Assembly (NCBI GenBank): GCA_001915385.1
Contig: MNQK01000001.1
Location: 124,001-188,000, forward strand
DNA from: Bacteroidales bacterium 52_46
GTDB taxonomy: Bacteria; Bacteroidota; Bacteroidia; Bacteroidales; Muribaculaceae
DNA: 64,000 bases
Direction: 5' to 3'
Shown: positions 18,264 through 26,232 of the stretch, piece by piece
Layout of the letters: each line of letters opens with the position of its first letter
Numbering within the stretch: position 1 is the stretch's first letter
The notes under the pieces: model-generated
Seen by the model: only the letters and a program-made list of their open reading frames with translations
The model's database searches: none
What the model was told of the DNA's origin: nothing
Program-made: the position numbers and the translations under genes

Positions 18264-19994
18264 ATGAAATTACTGAAAAATATAGCGGTAGCGGCAGTAT
18301 CCCTGGTGGCATTGGGGAGCTGCACCGACCTTGACGAGACTCTTTACGACAAAGTCGGCTCGGACAACTACTACAACACAAAGATGGACGTCATACGTGC
18401 CACATTCCGTCCGTTCGAACATGCATTCTGGAGCATCGGCAGCCGCCACGTGCTCAACGAACTTACCGCCGACCAGCTTATAACACCCACCCGCGACGGC
18501 TGGTGGTACGACGGCGGCAAATGGGAACGCCTGCACTACCACACCTGGACTGTCGATGACTTCGGCGAAGCACAGACCGAATGGAACGGTTGCTTCCAGG
18601 GCATCATGCAGTGCAACCTCGTAATCGAAGACCTGAGCCGGTTCACTCCGGAGCGTTTCGGCTTCACCGACGCCGAATTCAACAACCTCAAGGCACAGTG
18701 CCGCGCACTGCGCGCATGGTTCTACCTGCGCCTGCTCGACGCATTCCGCAATGTGCCCCTCGTGACCACCTACAGCGACAAGCCCTCGACCCCGCAGGTC
18801 GAGCCTGAAAAGGTGTTCAAATTCATCGAAGAAGAGCTTATCGACTGCACCAAGCTCCTCGTAAAGAAAGAAGCCCTCGGTACAAACGCGCAGCTGCAGG
18901 GACAATGGACACAGGCCGCAGCCGCATCGCTGCTCGTGCGTCTTTACCTCAATGCCGAAGTATATATCGGCGAAGACCATTACAGCGACTGCGCCAAGGT
19001 GGCTGAAGACATTCTGGCCGGCGTATACGGCGCATATCAGCTTGCCGACCGCTGGGATGCCGCATTCGACTGGGACAATGACAAGTGTGACGAGGTGATA
19101 TTCGGCTTCCCCGGCGCCAAAGGCTATTCACACTGGCATTATGACGGCGACACTTACGCATGGACAGTACCCGCAAAAGCCGCCGTATTCTTCGACGACA
19201 ATAAATCAGGCGTAGGCCACAACACCAAGTATGCCGCTTCTCCGAGCTATGACCTCGACGGCAATCTCTATGAGTATGAACTCGGCATGCCGGTACAGAA
19301 TTTCCGCAAATATCCCGGCGACTACCGTATGACATGCTACCGCAATCTCGGCAACAGCCGCCGCGAAGGTCTCTTCCTCTACGGATATTGCGAATACACC
19401 GACAAGACGACAGGCACCACAAAACGTCTTAAGGCTCCTGAAGTGGACTACGAACTCTACTTACGCGACGCTGTGGGCACATTCCACTCTCTCGCTCCCG
19501 ACAAGTGGCCGGCCAACAAAACCAGCGTGCTGCGCACCGGCGACCATAACTCAGGATGGCATTTCGTAAAATATCCTTTCTACGACGATGCTGACGAAAA
19601 CCAGCTTGAAAGCGACTACACCGAAATACGTCTGCCGGAGATAATCTATTCGCTCGCCGAATGCAAAATGCGTGCAGGCGACCGCAACGGAGCCGCCACC
19701 CTTCTCAACTCTGTGCGCCGCCGCAACTATCCGGCCGAAAACCTTGACGATGTGCTCTACTCGCCCGAAGGCGCCGTGCGCTTTGACGAGAATGAGATGC
19801 TTGCCGAATGGGGCCGCGAATTCTTCGCCGAAAGCCGCCGACGCATCGACCTGATACGTTTCGGTAAGTTCAATACAGGCCGCTGGTGGGACAAGACTCC
19901 CGACTCCGACAACCACACCGCCATATTCCCTCTCACTCGCACTATTCTCGATGCCAACCCGATACTCCAACAAAATCCGGGCTACGGCAGATAA
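18264..19994 (+). CDS. SusD/RagB-family glycan-binding lipoprotein
   Basis: This 576-residue surface lipoprotein forms the lid on the SusC pore and binds glycan. The signal peptide ends in a lipobox LGSC with Cys20. The acidic stretch TDLDE after Cys20 fits the export signal for surface lipoproteins. The helical SusD fold is suggested by the LKAQCRALRAWFYLRLLDAF motif near residue 140. The C-terminal RagB-type segment (RRRNYPAENLDDV and EFFAESRRRIDLIRFGKF) is intact. Stacking Trp and Tyr residues are abundant. Confidence 0.95.
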   Translation: MKLLKNIAVAAVSLVALGSCTDLDETLYDKVGSDNYYNTKMDVIRATFRPFEHAFWSIGSRHVLNELTADQLITPTRDGWWYDGGKWERLHYHTWTVDDFGEAQTEWNGCFQGIMQCNLVIEDLSRFTPERFGFTDAEFNNLKAQCRALRAWFYLRLLDAFRNVPLVTTYSDKPSTPQVEPEKVFKFIEEELIDCTKLLVKKEALGTNAQLQGQWTQAAAASLLVRLYLNAEVYIGEDHYSDCAKVAEDILAGVYGAYQLADRWDAAFDWDNDKCDEVIFGFPGAKGYSHWHYDGDTYAWTVPAKAAVFFDDNKSGVGHNTKYAASPSYDLDGNLYEYELGMPVQNFRKYPGDYRMTCYRNLGNSRREGLFLYGYCEYTDKTTGTTKRLKAPEVDYELYLRDAVGTFHSLAPDKWPANKTSVLRTGDHNSGWHFVKYPFYDDADENQLESDYTEIRLPEIIYSLAECKMRAGDRNGAATLLNSVRRRNYPAENLDDVLYSPEGAVRFDENEMLAEWGREFFAESRRRIDLIRFGKFNTGRWWDKTPDSDNHTAIFPLTRTILDANPILQQNPGYGR

Positions 19995-20017
19995 TACATT
20001 TCAATAAATCATAAGTC

Positions 20018-21865
20018 ATGAAAATAAGCAATATAATCTCAATACTTTCAGGGCTGCTGCTCATGGCGGGAATTACCGCCTGTGAGGGCGAGAAGGACCT
20101 GATAATAATTGACGGCGACCTGCCCATCAAGACGTCAACCCTGTATATGATCGGCGACGCGACCCCCAATGGCTGGAGCCTCGATGCCGCAACGCCTCTC
20201 GAAGCAGGCGAAGAGGATCCCCTCGTATTCACATGGGAAGGCCCGCTGAATGGCGGAGAAATGAAACTTTGCCTCAAGGCCAGCAGTTTTGACGAGCCGT
20301 TCATCAGGCCGCTGACCAACGGTGCCGCCATCGGAAAGGCCGGCATCGCCGAAGCCAAGTTCAAGATGAACGCCGGCGACCCCGACGACAAATGGAAAGT
20401 AACCGATCCGGGCATCTACAATCTGCGTTTCGACCTGCGCAACTGGACTATGAGCGCATCGTTCGTACGCGAGCAGGACGCTCCCGTCATCGAGCCAATC
20501 GAAGTGGAGCAGCTCTACATTGTAGGTGATGCCGTTCCTACCGGATGGGACATCGACAGTCCTACCGAACTCGAGAAGAAATCACAATACATATACGTGT
20601 ATGAGGGAACTCTCGATAAGGGCGAGTTTAAGGTCGTTCCTACAACAGGAAGCTGGAGCGTGCCGTTCATACGCCCCGCAGCCAACGGAGTGAACGTAAC
20701 CAAAGATGGTGTCGCCGCCGAATCATTCATCTATACAGCCGGCCCCGACAACAAATGGTTAGTTACCGATCCGGGCATCTACCGCCTGACCTTCGACCTC
20801 GAGAACTGGACTATCGCAGCCGAATACATAGGTAACTATAAACCTACCCCCAAACTCTATATGATAGGCGAGGCCACCGACGGCGGCTGGAGCTGGGACA
20901 ACGCCACGGTAATCGAAGCCACTGCCGCCAATGAGAACATCTTCGTATGGGAAGGCGAACTCGGCCGCGGCTCGCTGAAAGCTGCACGTGAAAAAGATTT
21001 CTCGGCATCGTTCTACCGTCCCTCCACACCCGACTGTGAAATATCCGAAACCGGAGCCGCATCCGACGAAATGGTATTCACCACCGAACCCGACGACCAG
21101 TGGAAAGTAACCGTAGCCGGAAAATACCGTCTGACATTCGACACCGAAAACATGAAATTCAAGGCTGAATATCTCGACGGCACCACTACCCTGCCCAACC
21201 TCTACATGATCGGCGACGCTACCGCCGGAGGATGGAGCCTCGACAACGCAACCGCGATTACCACCGAGACTGAAAACCTCTATGTATGGGAAGGCGTGCT
21301 GAAACAGGGTGATTTCAAGGCCTCGTTCTACAAAGACTTTGATGCCGAATTCTACCGTCCGGCCACCGCAGGCTGCCAGGTATCGAAATCGGGCGTCACC
21401 TCAAACGCCATGGTACTCTCGGCTGCTCCCGACGATAAGTGGACAGTCATCGACGCAGGCAAATACCGCCTGACATTCAACATCACGGACATGACTTTCG
21501 ATGCAAAATATCTCGAGGAAGCCGAAATAATCACGCCCCTCTACATGATCGGCGACGCCACTCCCGGCGGATGGAGCCTCGACGATGCGACGGAATTCAC
21601 TCCCACCAAAGATGTAGAAGGGGAATACGTATGGACCGGCAAACTCAAGAAGGGCGATTTCAAAGCCTGCTCAGAAAAGGACTTCTCAGCCCCGTTCTAC
21701 CGCCCGTCATCGCCCGATTGCGAAGTATCGGCCTCAGGTGTGGCAGCCAATGACATGGTTTACACCACCGGACCCGACGACAAATGGAAAGTTGTGACCG
21801 AAGGCAACTACCGCCTTACTCTCAATATCAAGTCAATGACCATTGATGTAAAATATCTCGACTGA
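20018..21865 (+). CDS. SusE/SusF-like outer membrane lipoprotein with five tandem repeats
   Basis: This 615-residue lipoprotein (lipobox ITAC, Cys22) is built of five repeats of about 113-125 residues. Each opens with LYMIGDATPGGWSLD or a close variant, at residues 42, 166, 280, 395 and 508. Each repeat has a conserved W-E-G strand, a FYRP-type motif and a PDDKWKV strand, the pattern of SusE/SusF starch-binding domains. SusF of B. theta has three such domains and SusE two, so five is unusual. Repeats three to five are the most alike, suggesting recent duplication. It should capture glycan on the cell surface. Confidence 0.85.
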   Translation: MKISNIISILSGLLLMAGITACEGEKDLIIIDGDLPIKTSTLYMIGDATPNGWSLDAATPLEAGEEDPLVFTWEGPLNGGEMKLCLKASSFDEPFIRPLTNGAAIGKAGIAEAKFKMNAGDPDDKWKVTDPGIYNLRFDLRNWTMSASFVREQDAPVIEPIEVEQLYIVGDAVPTGWDIDSPTELEKKSQYIYVYEGTLDKGEFKVVPTTGSWSVPFIRPAANGVNVTKDGVAAESFIYTAGPDNKWLVTDPGIYRLTFDLENWTIAAEYIGNYKPTPKLYMIGEATDGGWSWDNATVIEATAANENIFVWEGELGRGSLKAAREKDFSASFYRPSTPDCEISETGAASDEMVFTTEPDDQWKVTVAGKYRLTFDTENMKFKAEYLDGTTTLPNLYMIGDATAGGWSLDNATAITTETENLYVWEGVLKQGDFKASFYKDFDAEFYRPATAGCQVSKSGVTSNAMVLSAAPDDKWTVIDAGKYRLTFNITDMTFDAKYLEEAEIITPLYMIGDATPGGWSLDDATEFTPTKDVEGEYVWTGKLKKGDFKACSEKDFSAPFYRPSSPDCEVSASGVAANDMVYTTGPDDKWKVVTEGNYRLTLNIKSMTIDVKYLD

Positions 21866-21881
21866 TAAATTAAAATCAATT

Positions 21882-23297
21882 ATGAAGAAAATGAATATAA
21901 TCGCAACCGCACTGGCTGCAACCACACTGGTAGCCTGCACCGATGACATCGAGATGCGCTATCCCCCCAAATACGAGCTTCCCGACCTGCCGGTAGTGGA
22001 AGACATACACCAGTTCAAAGCCCCGCTCTACTGGAGCGTGTATGAATATTGCTACACTCAGTCACAGCAGGGCGTGGCAAACGAAGACATGGACATCACA
22101 CCTCAGGAGTGGGACAAGATAATCGACTGGGTCGCCACCGACCTCAAGCCTTACGGCTACGACATGGTATGTACCGACGGCTTTATCCCGATGCTTGCCC
22201 AGGACGAAAGCGGCTACATGACCCACTACGGCTCCATGTCAATCAAGGAACTCGTGGAGAAGTGCAAGGCCAAGGGACTTAAAGTCGGCGTCTATGACAA
22301 CCCGCTGTGGATACACGGCTCCGACGACACTCCTATCGAAGGTACGCAGTATACATTCCGCAACCTCAAGTACAACGGAGCTAATACGGTGCTCAATCCC
22401 GGAGCATCCGACATGTGGTTCAGCTGGGCTGTAGCTGAAAATCCGGGTGCCAAGGAATTCATCGACGGATTCTTCAAGCACTACAAGGAGCTCGGAGTCG
22501 AGTACATACGTATGGACTTCCTTTCGTGGTATGAGGACGGCAAAGACCGTGGCATGGGTACCGTAGGTCTCGGTTACGGCCGCGAATCATACGCCCGCGC
22601 ACTGGCCTACATAGCCGAATCCGCTAAAAAATACGGTATCTTCACCTCCCTTGTAATGCCTCACCTCAACAATGATGCCGAAATCGAGGCAAGATACGGC
22701 AATATGGTGAGAATCGTTGCCGACACCCTCGGTGGCGGCTGGTGGCACTGCTCGGCAGCCGACAGAGGCAAGTCGTACAAGAACTGGCCCAACTGCAGCA
22801 ACATGTTCGACGGCTTCACCTACTGGTCGCACATAGCAGGACGTGACAAGGTGATACTCGACGGCGACTTCATCCGCCTCAACACCTTCTCGACCGACGC
22901 CGAGAAAGAGACAGTGATATCACTCCAGCTGATGGCCGGCGGACCCGTAACCGTGGCCGACCAATACCTCAACATCGGCAACAACCTCAAATTCTACACC
23001 AACGCCGAGCTGCTTGAGCTGAATGCCGACCGCTTTGTAGGCAAGCCCCTCAGCGACAAACTTTCCGACAAGAACAACGAGATATGGTACGGCCAGATGT
23101 CAAACGGCGACTATGTAATCGGACTGTTCAACCGCGATGACAGCGCCCGCAGCTATTCGTTTGACCTCAGCACATTCGGAATGAGCGGTGAATGGAAGAT
23201 GCGCGACCTCTGGCGCCACGCCGACGAAGGCACCGTATCGACCATCACAGCCACAATTCCCGCCCACGGCTGCAAGATTGTGCGCCTGTCAAAATAA
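21882..23297 (+). CDS. GH27-like (clan GH-D) glycoside hydrolase lipoprotein
   Basis: This 471-residue lipoprotein (lipobox LVAC, Cys19) has a TIM-barrel glycosidase fold of the alpha-galactosidase clan. The candidate nucleophile is Asp212 in EYIRMDFLSW, and the acid/base is probably Asp281 in RIVADTLGGGW. GVYDNPLW near 136 and the GGPVTVADQ motif also fit. A small C-terminal beta-sandwich ends the protein. GH27 includes alpha-galactosidases and isomaltodextranase; given the SusE/F-like protein and amylase nearby, an alpha-glucan-acting enzyme is plausible, but the substrate is not determined. It is the last gene of the susC operon, 16 bases after the SusE/F gene. Confidence 0.75.
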   Translation: MKKMNIIATALAATTLVACTDDIEMRYPPKYELPDLPVVEDIHQFKAPLYWSVYEYCYTQSQQGVANEDMDITPQEWDKIIDWVATDLKPYGYDMVCTDGFIPMLAQDESGYMTHYGSMSIKELVEKCKAKGLKVGVYDNPLWIHGSDDTPIEGTQYTFRNLKYNGANTVLNPGASDMWFSWAVAENPGAKEFIDGFFKHYKELGVEYIRMDFLSWYEDGKDRGMGTVGLGYGRESYARALAYIAESAKKYGIFTSLVMPHLNNDAEIEARYGNMVRIVADTLGGGWWHCSAADRGKSYKNWPNCSNMFDGFTYWSHIAGRDKVILDGDFIRLNTFSTDAEKETVISLQLMAGGPVTVADQYLNIGNNLKFYTNAELLELNADRFVGKPLSDKLSDKNNEIWYGQMSNGDYVIGLFNRDDSARSYSFDLSTFGMSGEWKMRDLWRHADEGTVSTITATIPAHGCKIVRLSK

Positions 23298-23354
23298 CGA
23301 TATAAATCCTGCTATTTCTCAGATTTATTATTTAAGGTAGAAAACATTGGTAAC

Positions 23355-23397
23355 GACCGGGGATTTCGCCAAGCGAAATCCCCGGTCAATTTTTTAT
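23355..23397 (+). terminator. terminator of the susC-like operon
   Basis: A perfect 15-base stem (23355-23369 with 23373-23387) has a 3-base loop and is followed by AATTTTTTAT. It lies 57 bases after the last gene of the operon. Confidence 0.85.
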
Positions 23398-23413
23398 GTT
23401 TATTTTCAAAAGT

Positions 23414-23754
23414 GTAGGGACGCACAATCTGTGCAATGCGGCTCAAATAGCGTAGAGCCGAAGGCTCGGTGGTGTCACTATCCCCGTCCGACGCGGTAGC
23501 GGAGGGCGGGGCAATGGTAGCCTCCGGTGAAAGGAGCCCGAGATAGGGCGACTGTGTAGAATAGTGTAGAATAGTGTAGAATAGTGTAGAATAGTGTATC
23601 AGGGCGCATCACACACTCGCCCTCTCCGTGGGCTCGCACACGCGTATTCCCTCTCACCCCGCCCTCCGCTGACGCGTCGGACGGGGATAGTGACACCACC
23701 GAGCCTTCGGCTCTCCGCTATTTGAACCGCATTGCACAGACCGTGCGTCCATAC
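23414..23754. repeat. long palindromic non-coding element, second copy
   Basis: This copy matches the element at 7011-7450 without the nested insertion: outer arms GTAGGGACGCACAATCTGTGC and its inverted partner ending at 23754, with inner inverted arms carrying GAGCCGAAGGCTC and CGTCCGACGCG. In the centre is a 10-bp tandem repeat at 23554-23598 (unit GTGTAGAATA, 4.5 copies). It fills most of the gap before the AraC gene. Confidence 0.8.
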
Positions 23755-23906
23755 ACTGTAAGCCGAAATTTAGCAGTTTTACAATACTGCCGTGAAGCCT
23801 GATCTGACATGCTCTGTGAATTGAATTTTAAGGGGAGGGCGTGGATTTGTTTCCTGTAGCAACCGTTTTTGAGCCTGTAAGCGACCATTTGTGATTGTTT
23901 TTATTG

Positions 23907-23914
23907 TAACTTTG
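23907..23914 (+). promoter_or_regulatory. -7 box of the AraC gene
   Basis: TAACTTTG fits the consensus and lies 30 bases before the ATG at 23945. A TTTG at 23888-23891 is only 15 bases away, shorter than usual spacing. Confidence 0.5.
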
Positions 23915-23944
23915 CCACGTAGGAATCAATCTACGGGTAATACG

Positions 23945-24778
23945 ATGACAGAATCTATAAGAATACGGAACTACGCCGACACACTGTTTTTCAGTGAAAT
24001 CGACCATGACACATATTGCGAATACCGCCTGCCGGGCCACGGACTCATGTGGGTAAGGTCAGGACGTATGGAAATCACGTCACCGTCGGGCACAGTCAGC
24101 GCTGCCCCGGGACAGTTCATATTCTGGCAGCGTGACTGCGCGTCGTCAATGAAAAAGCTTTCTGACGGCAATACTCCGTTCTCATCAATAGCAATAACGC
24201 TTCCCCGCGAGCAACTGAAAACATATTTCCGCGAGCATGTCACGCTTGGCAAACTGCGCGGCAAGCTGCACCCCATAGGCGGGACGGCAGTGCTGCTGCC
24301 CGAGACCATACGTCTGGAGAGCCTGTTCTACTCGCTGCTGCCATACGTGGAACGCGACATAGAGCCGTCGGAGTCAGTCATAAATGAGAAGGTGGCTGAG
24401 GCTATCGGAACGCTCCTGTCGATCGACGAGCGTTTCTATCCCACCCTCTTCGACTTCTACGAGACATGGAAGATAGACCTTTACGAATTCATGAAGGCAC
24501 ATTTCACCGAAGACATGGACATCCAGGCATTCGCCCACTATTCGGGACGCAGTCTCGCCACATTCAAGCGCGATTTCGCAAAAATAAGCGACCTCACCCC
24601 GCAACGCTGGCTCATCGAGCAACGACTGGCATACGCCGCGCAGCTCATAAGCGCCGGAGACAAGCCGGGGGAAGCATGGCCGAGAGCCGGATTCAGGAAC
24701 AAGGCGCATTTTTTCAAATCGTTCCGCGACAAATACGGCTGCACTCCCTCCGAATATTATAAAAACGGACATATATGA
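23945..24778 (+). CDS. AraC-family transcriptional regulator
   Basis: This 277-residue regulator has an N-terminal cupin-like sensing half (GHGLMWVRSGRMEITSPSG) and a C-terminal double helix-turn-helix (about 185-277). It ends in the typical AGFRNKAHFFKSFRDKYGCTPSEYY pattern. The start at 23945 follows the -7 box; the longer frame from 23891 begins upstream of it. Its stop overlaps the start of a broken alpha/beta-hydrolase gene by 4 bases, so it probably controlled that gene rather than the SusC locus. Confidence 0.88.
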   Translation: MTESIRIRNYADTLFFSEIDHDTYCEYRLPGHGLMWVRSGRMEITSPSGTVSAAPGQFIFWQRDCASSMKKLSDGNTPFSSIAITLPREQLKTYFREHVTLGKLRGKLHPIGGTAVLLPETIRLESLFYSLLPYVERDIEPSESVINEKVAEAIGTLLSIDERFYPTLFDFYETWKIDLYEFMKAHFTEDMDIQAFAHYSGRSLATFKRDFAKISDLTPQRWLIEQRLAYAAQLISAGDKPGEAWPRAGFRNKAHFFKSFRDKYGCTPSEYYKNGHI

Positions 24779-24966
24779 GAATAGTATTATCAGCACTATT
24801 CATCGCGATAACCGCGATAATGACATGCAACGCATCGCAAACCAAAACAGAAAAGCATAATATGGATACACCGGTTTTGACATTTAAAATCGCCGACAAC
24901 GTGCGCACCGAGAAAGTGCATTTCAAAAACCGTTTCGGCATCGAACTGACAGGCGTCGGGAAATAA
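24775..24966 (+). pseudogene. truncated alpha/beta-hydrolase, N-terminal fragment
   Basis: Only 63 residues remain: a signal peptide, then MDTPVLTFKIADNVRTEKV and HFKNRFGIELTG. This resembles the opening of Bacteroidales secreted alpha/beta-hydrolases of about 350 residues, recognised from memory. The reading frame ends just after FGIELTG, and a palindromic repeat (24979-25007) follows. The catalytic Ser/His part is missing. The start overlaps the AraC stop by ATGA, so the fragment was the second gene of that operon. Confidence 0.6.
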
Positions 24967-24978
24967 GACGCGATACAA

Positions 24979-25007
24979 TACCACGGGGGCGAGACGCCCC
25001 CGCTCCA
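24979..25007. repeat. GC-rich palindrome, family C
   Basis: CCACGGGGGCGAGACGCCCC is a self-complementary hairpin core. Other copies are at 25971-26070, 45411-45500 and 50138-50170. This one sits at the break point of the truncated hydrolase. Confidence 0.75.
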
Positions 25008-25039
25008 ATCAAATTGCAAACCGACTATTTGTATTACAG

Positions 25040-25888
25040 ATGAAACTAATAAAGAATCAGGAATTCGGGGGAGAACGTCCTCTTTACGCGCTGCATGGCG
25101 CCCGGCTTGAGAATGTCACCATACACCCGGGAGAATCAAGTATAAAGGAGGGCTCGGACATAGAGGCCGAGAACTGTGTGTTTGAAGGGAAATATGTGTT
25201 CTGGGAGGTAGACCGCTTTACGGTTAAGAACTGCTATTTTGCCGAGAGCGCACGTTCGAGCCTGTGGTATTCGCGCGACTGCCGCATGATTGACTGCAAG
25301 GTCGACGCGCCCAAACTGTTCCGCCGCATGCGTGGGATTTATGTGGAGAATACGGAATTTCCCAACGGCGAGCAATATCTTTGGGATTGCTCGGACATCG
25401 AGCTTAAGAATGTCGGCATAGCCAATTGCGACTATGCTTTCATGCACTGCGAGAACGTCAGAATCGACAAGTACCGTCAGGACGGCAACTACAGCTTCCA
25501 ATACGCAAAGAACGTGGAGATACGCAATGCGGTAATCAATTCCAAAGACGCGTTCTGGGAGGCGGAAAACGTGACTGTATACGATTCGGAAATCGACGGG
25601 GAATATCTCGGCTGGTACGGCAAGAACCTCCGCTTCGTGCGCTGCCGGCTGACAGGCGAACAGCTCCTGTGCTACGTCGACGGCCTCGTGCTCGAGGACT
25701 GTACATTCGGAGAGGACGCCAATCTGCTCTTCGAGTACAGCACCGTGGAGGCGACAGTGAAAGGCGCTCTCACCAGTGTCAAGAATCCCACAAGCGGCCA
25801 CATTCATGCCGGCTCAATAGGCGAAATAATCATCGACGGGAACATAAAGCAGCCTGCCGACTGCGTGATAACGGTCAACGGCAAATAA
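25040..25888 (+). CDS. DUF3737 family right-handed beta-helix protein
   Basis: This 282-residue protein without signal peptide matches DUF3737, a predicted pentapeptide-like or beta-helix fold. Short repeated phrases of the type AENCVFEGKYVFWEV, KNCYFAES and EDCTFGED recur about every 20-22 residues along the whole chain. The function is unknown. It may have belonged to the AraC-hydrolase operon, from which it is now separated by a 73-base gap with a repeat. No catalytic motif is visible. Confidence 0.85.
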   Translation: MKLIKNQEFGGERPLYALHGARLENVTIHPGESSIKEGSDIEAENCVFEGKYVFWEVDRFTVKNCYFAESARSSLWYSRDCRMIDCKVDAPKLFRRMRGIYVENTEFPNGEQYLWDCSDIELKNVGIANCDYAFMHCENVRIDKYRQDGNYSFQYAKNVEIRNAVINSKDAFWEAENVTVYDSEIDGEYLGWYGKNLRFVRCRLTGEQLLCYVDGLVLEDCTFGEDANLLFEYSTVEATVKGALTSVKNPTSGHIHAGSIGEIIIDGNIKQPADCVITVNGK

Positions 25889-25970
25889 TAACAAGAGGGT
25901 TGCAGAACTAATATCAGCGGTCAAAAGCCGCAGCAATTTGTAGGAACCCGATTCAATGCTATTAACTTGG

Positions 25971-26070
25971 CTGATTTGAGTGGAGAGGGGGCGTCTCGCC
26001 CCCTTGGTAACTTTCAGCACGTAAGGATAATACCACGGGGGCGAGACGCCCCCGCCCCACTCAAATCAGC
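25971..26070. repeat. GC-rich inverted repeat, family C
   Basis: The left arm (25971-26013) and right arm (26028-26070) are inverted copies including CTGATTTGAGTGG and GGGGGCGTCTCGCCCCC. The sequence downstream, including a CGCGTCCATACAATTT piece near 26091, is shared with the copy at 45411-45500. Confidence 0.75.
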
Positions 26071-26147
26071 TTAAGTAAACCGCGCTGAATCGCGTCCATA
26101 CAATTTAGTTTGTATATTTTGAGTTTTACAACACATTAGGCGCATGT

Positions 26148-26225
26148 CACCAGCTCAATCCATAAAATAAAAAATCGCGGCTACCGAAGCAGTCGCGATT
26201 TTTTATTTTATGGATAGAGCTGGTG
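26148..26225. terminator. long hairpin terminator between convergent genes
   Basis: Arms of about 35 bases (26148-26182 and 26191-26225) pair almost completely with A- and T-rich middles. The hairpin would end the minus-strand amylase gene and possibly the plus-strand DUF3737 transcript. Confidence 0.75.
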
Positions 26226-26232
26226 ATTGCTC

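Noticed and set aside
17558..18325. A 255-codon minus-strand frame opposite the end of susC
   Set aside because: No recognisable motif, and it is antisense to a conserved barrel; treated as a shadow of the real gene.
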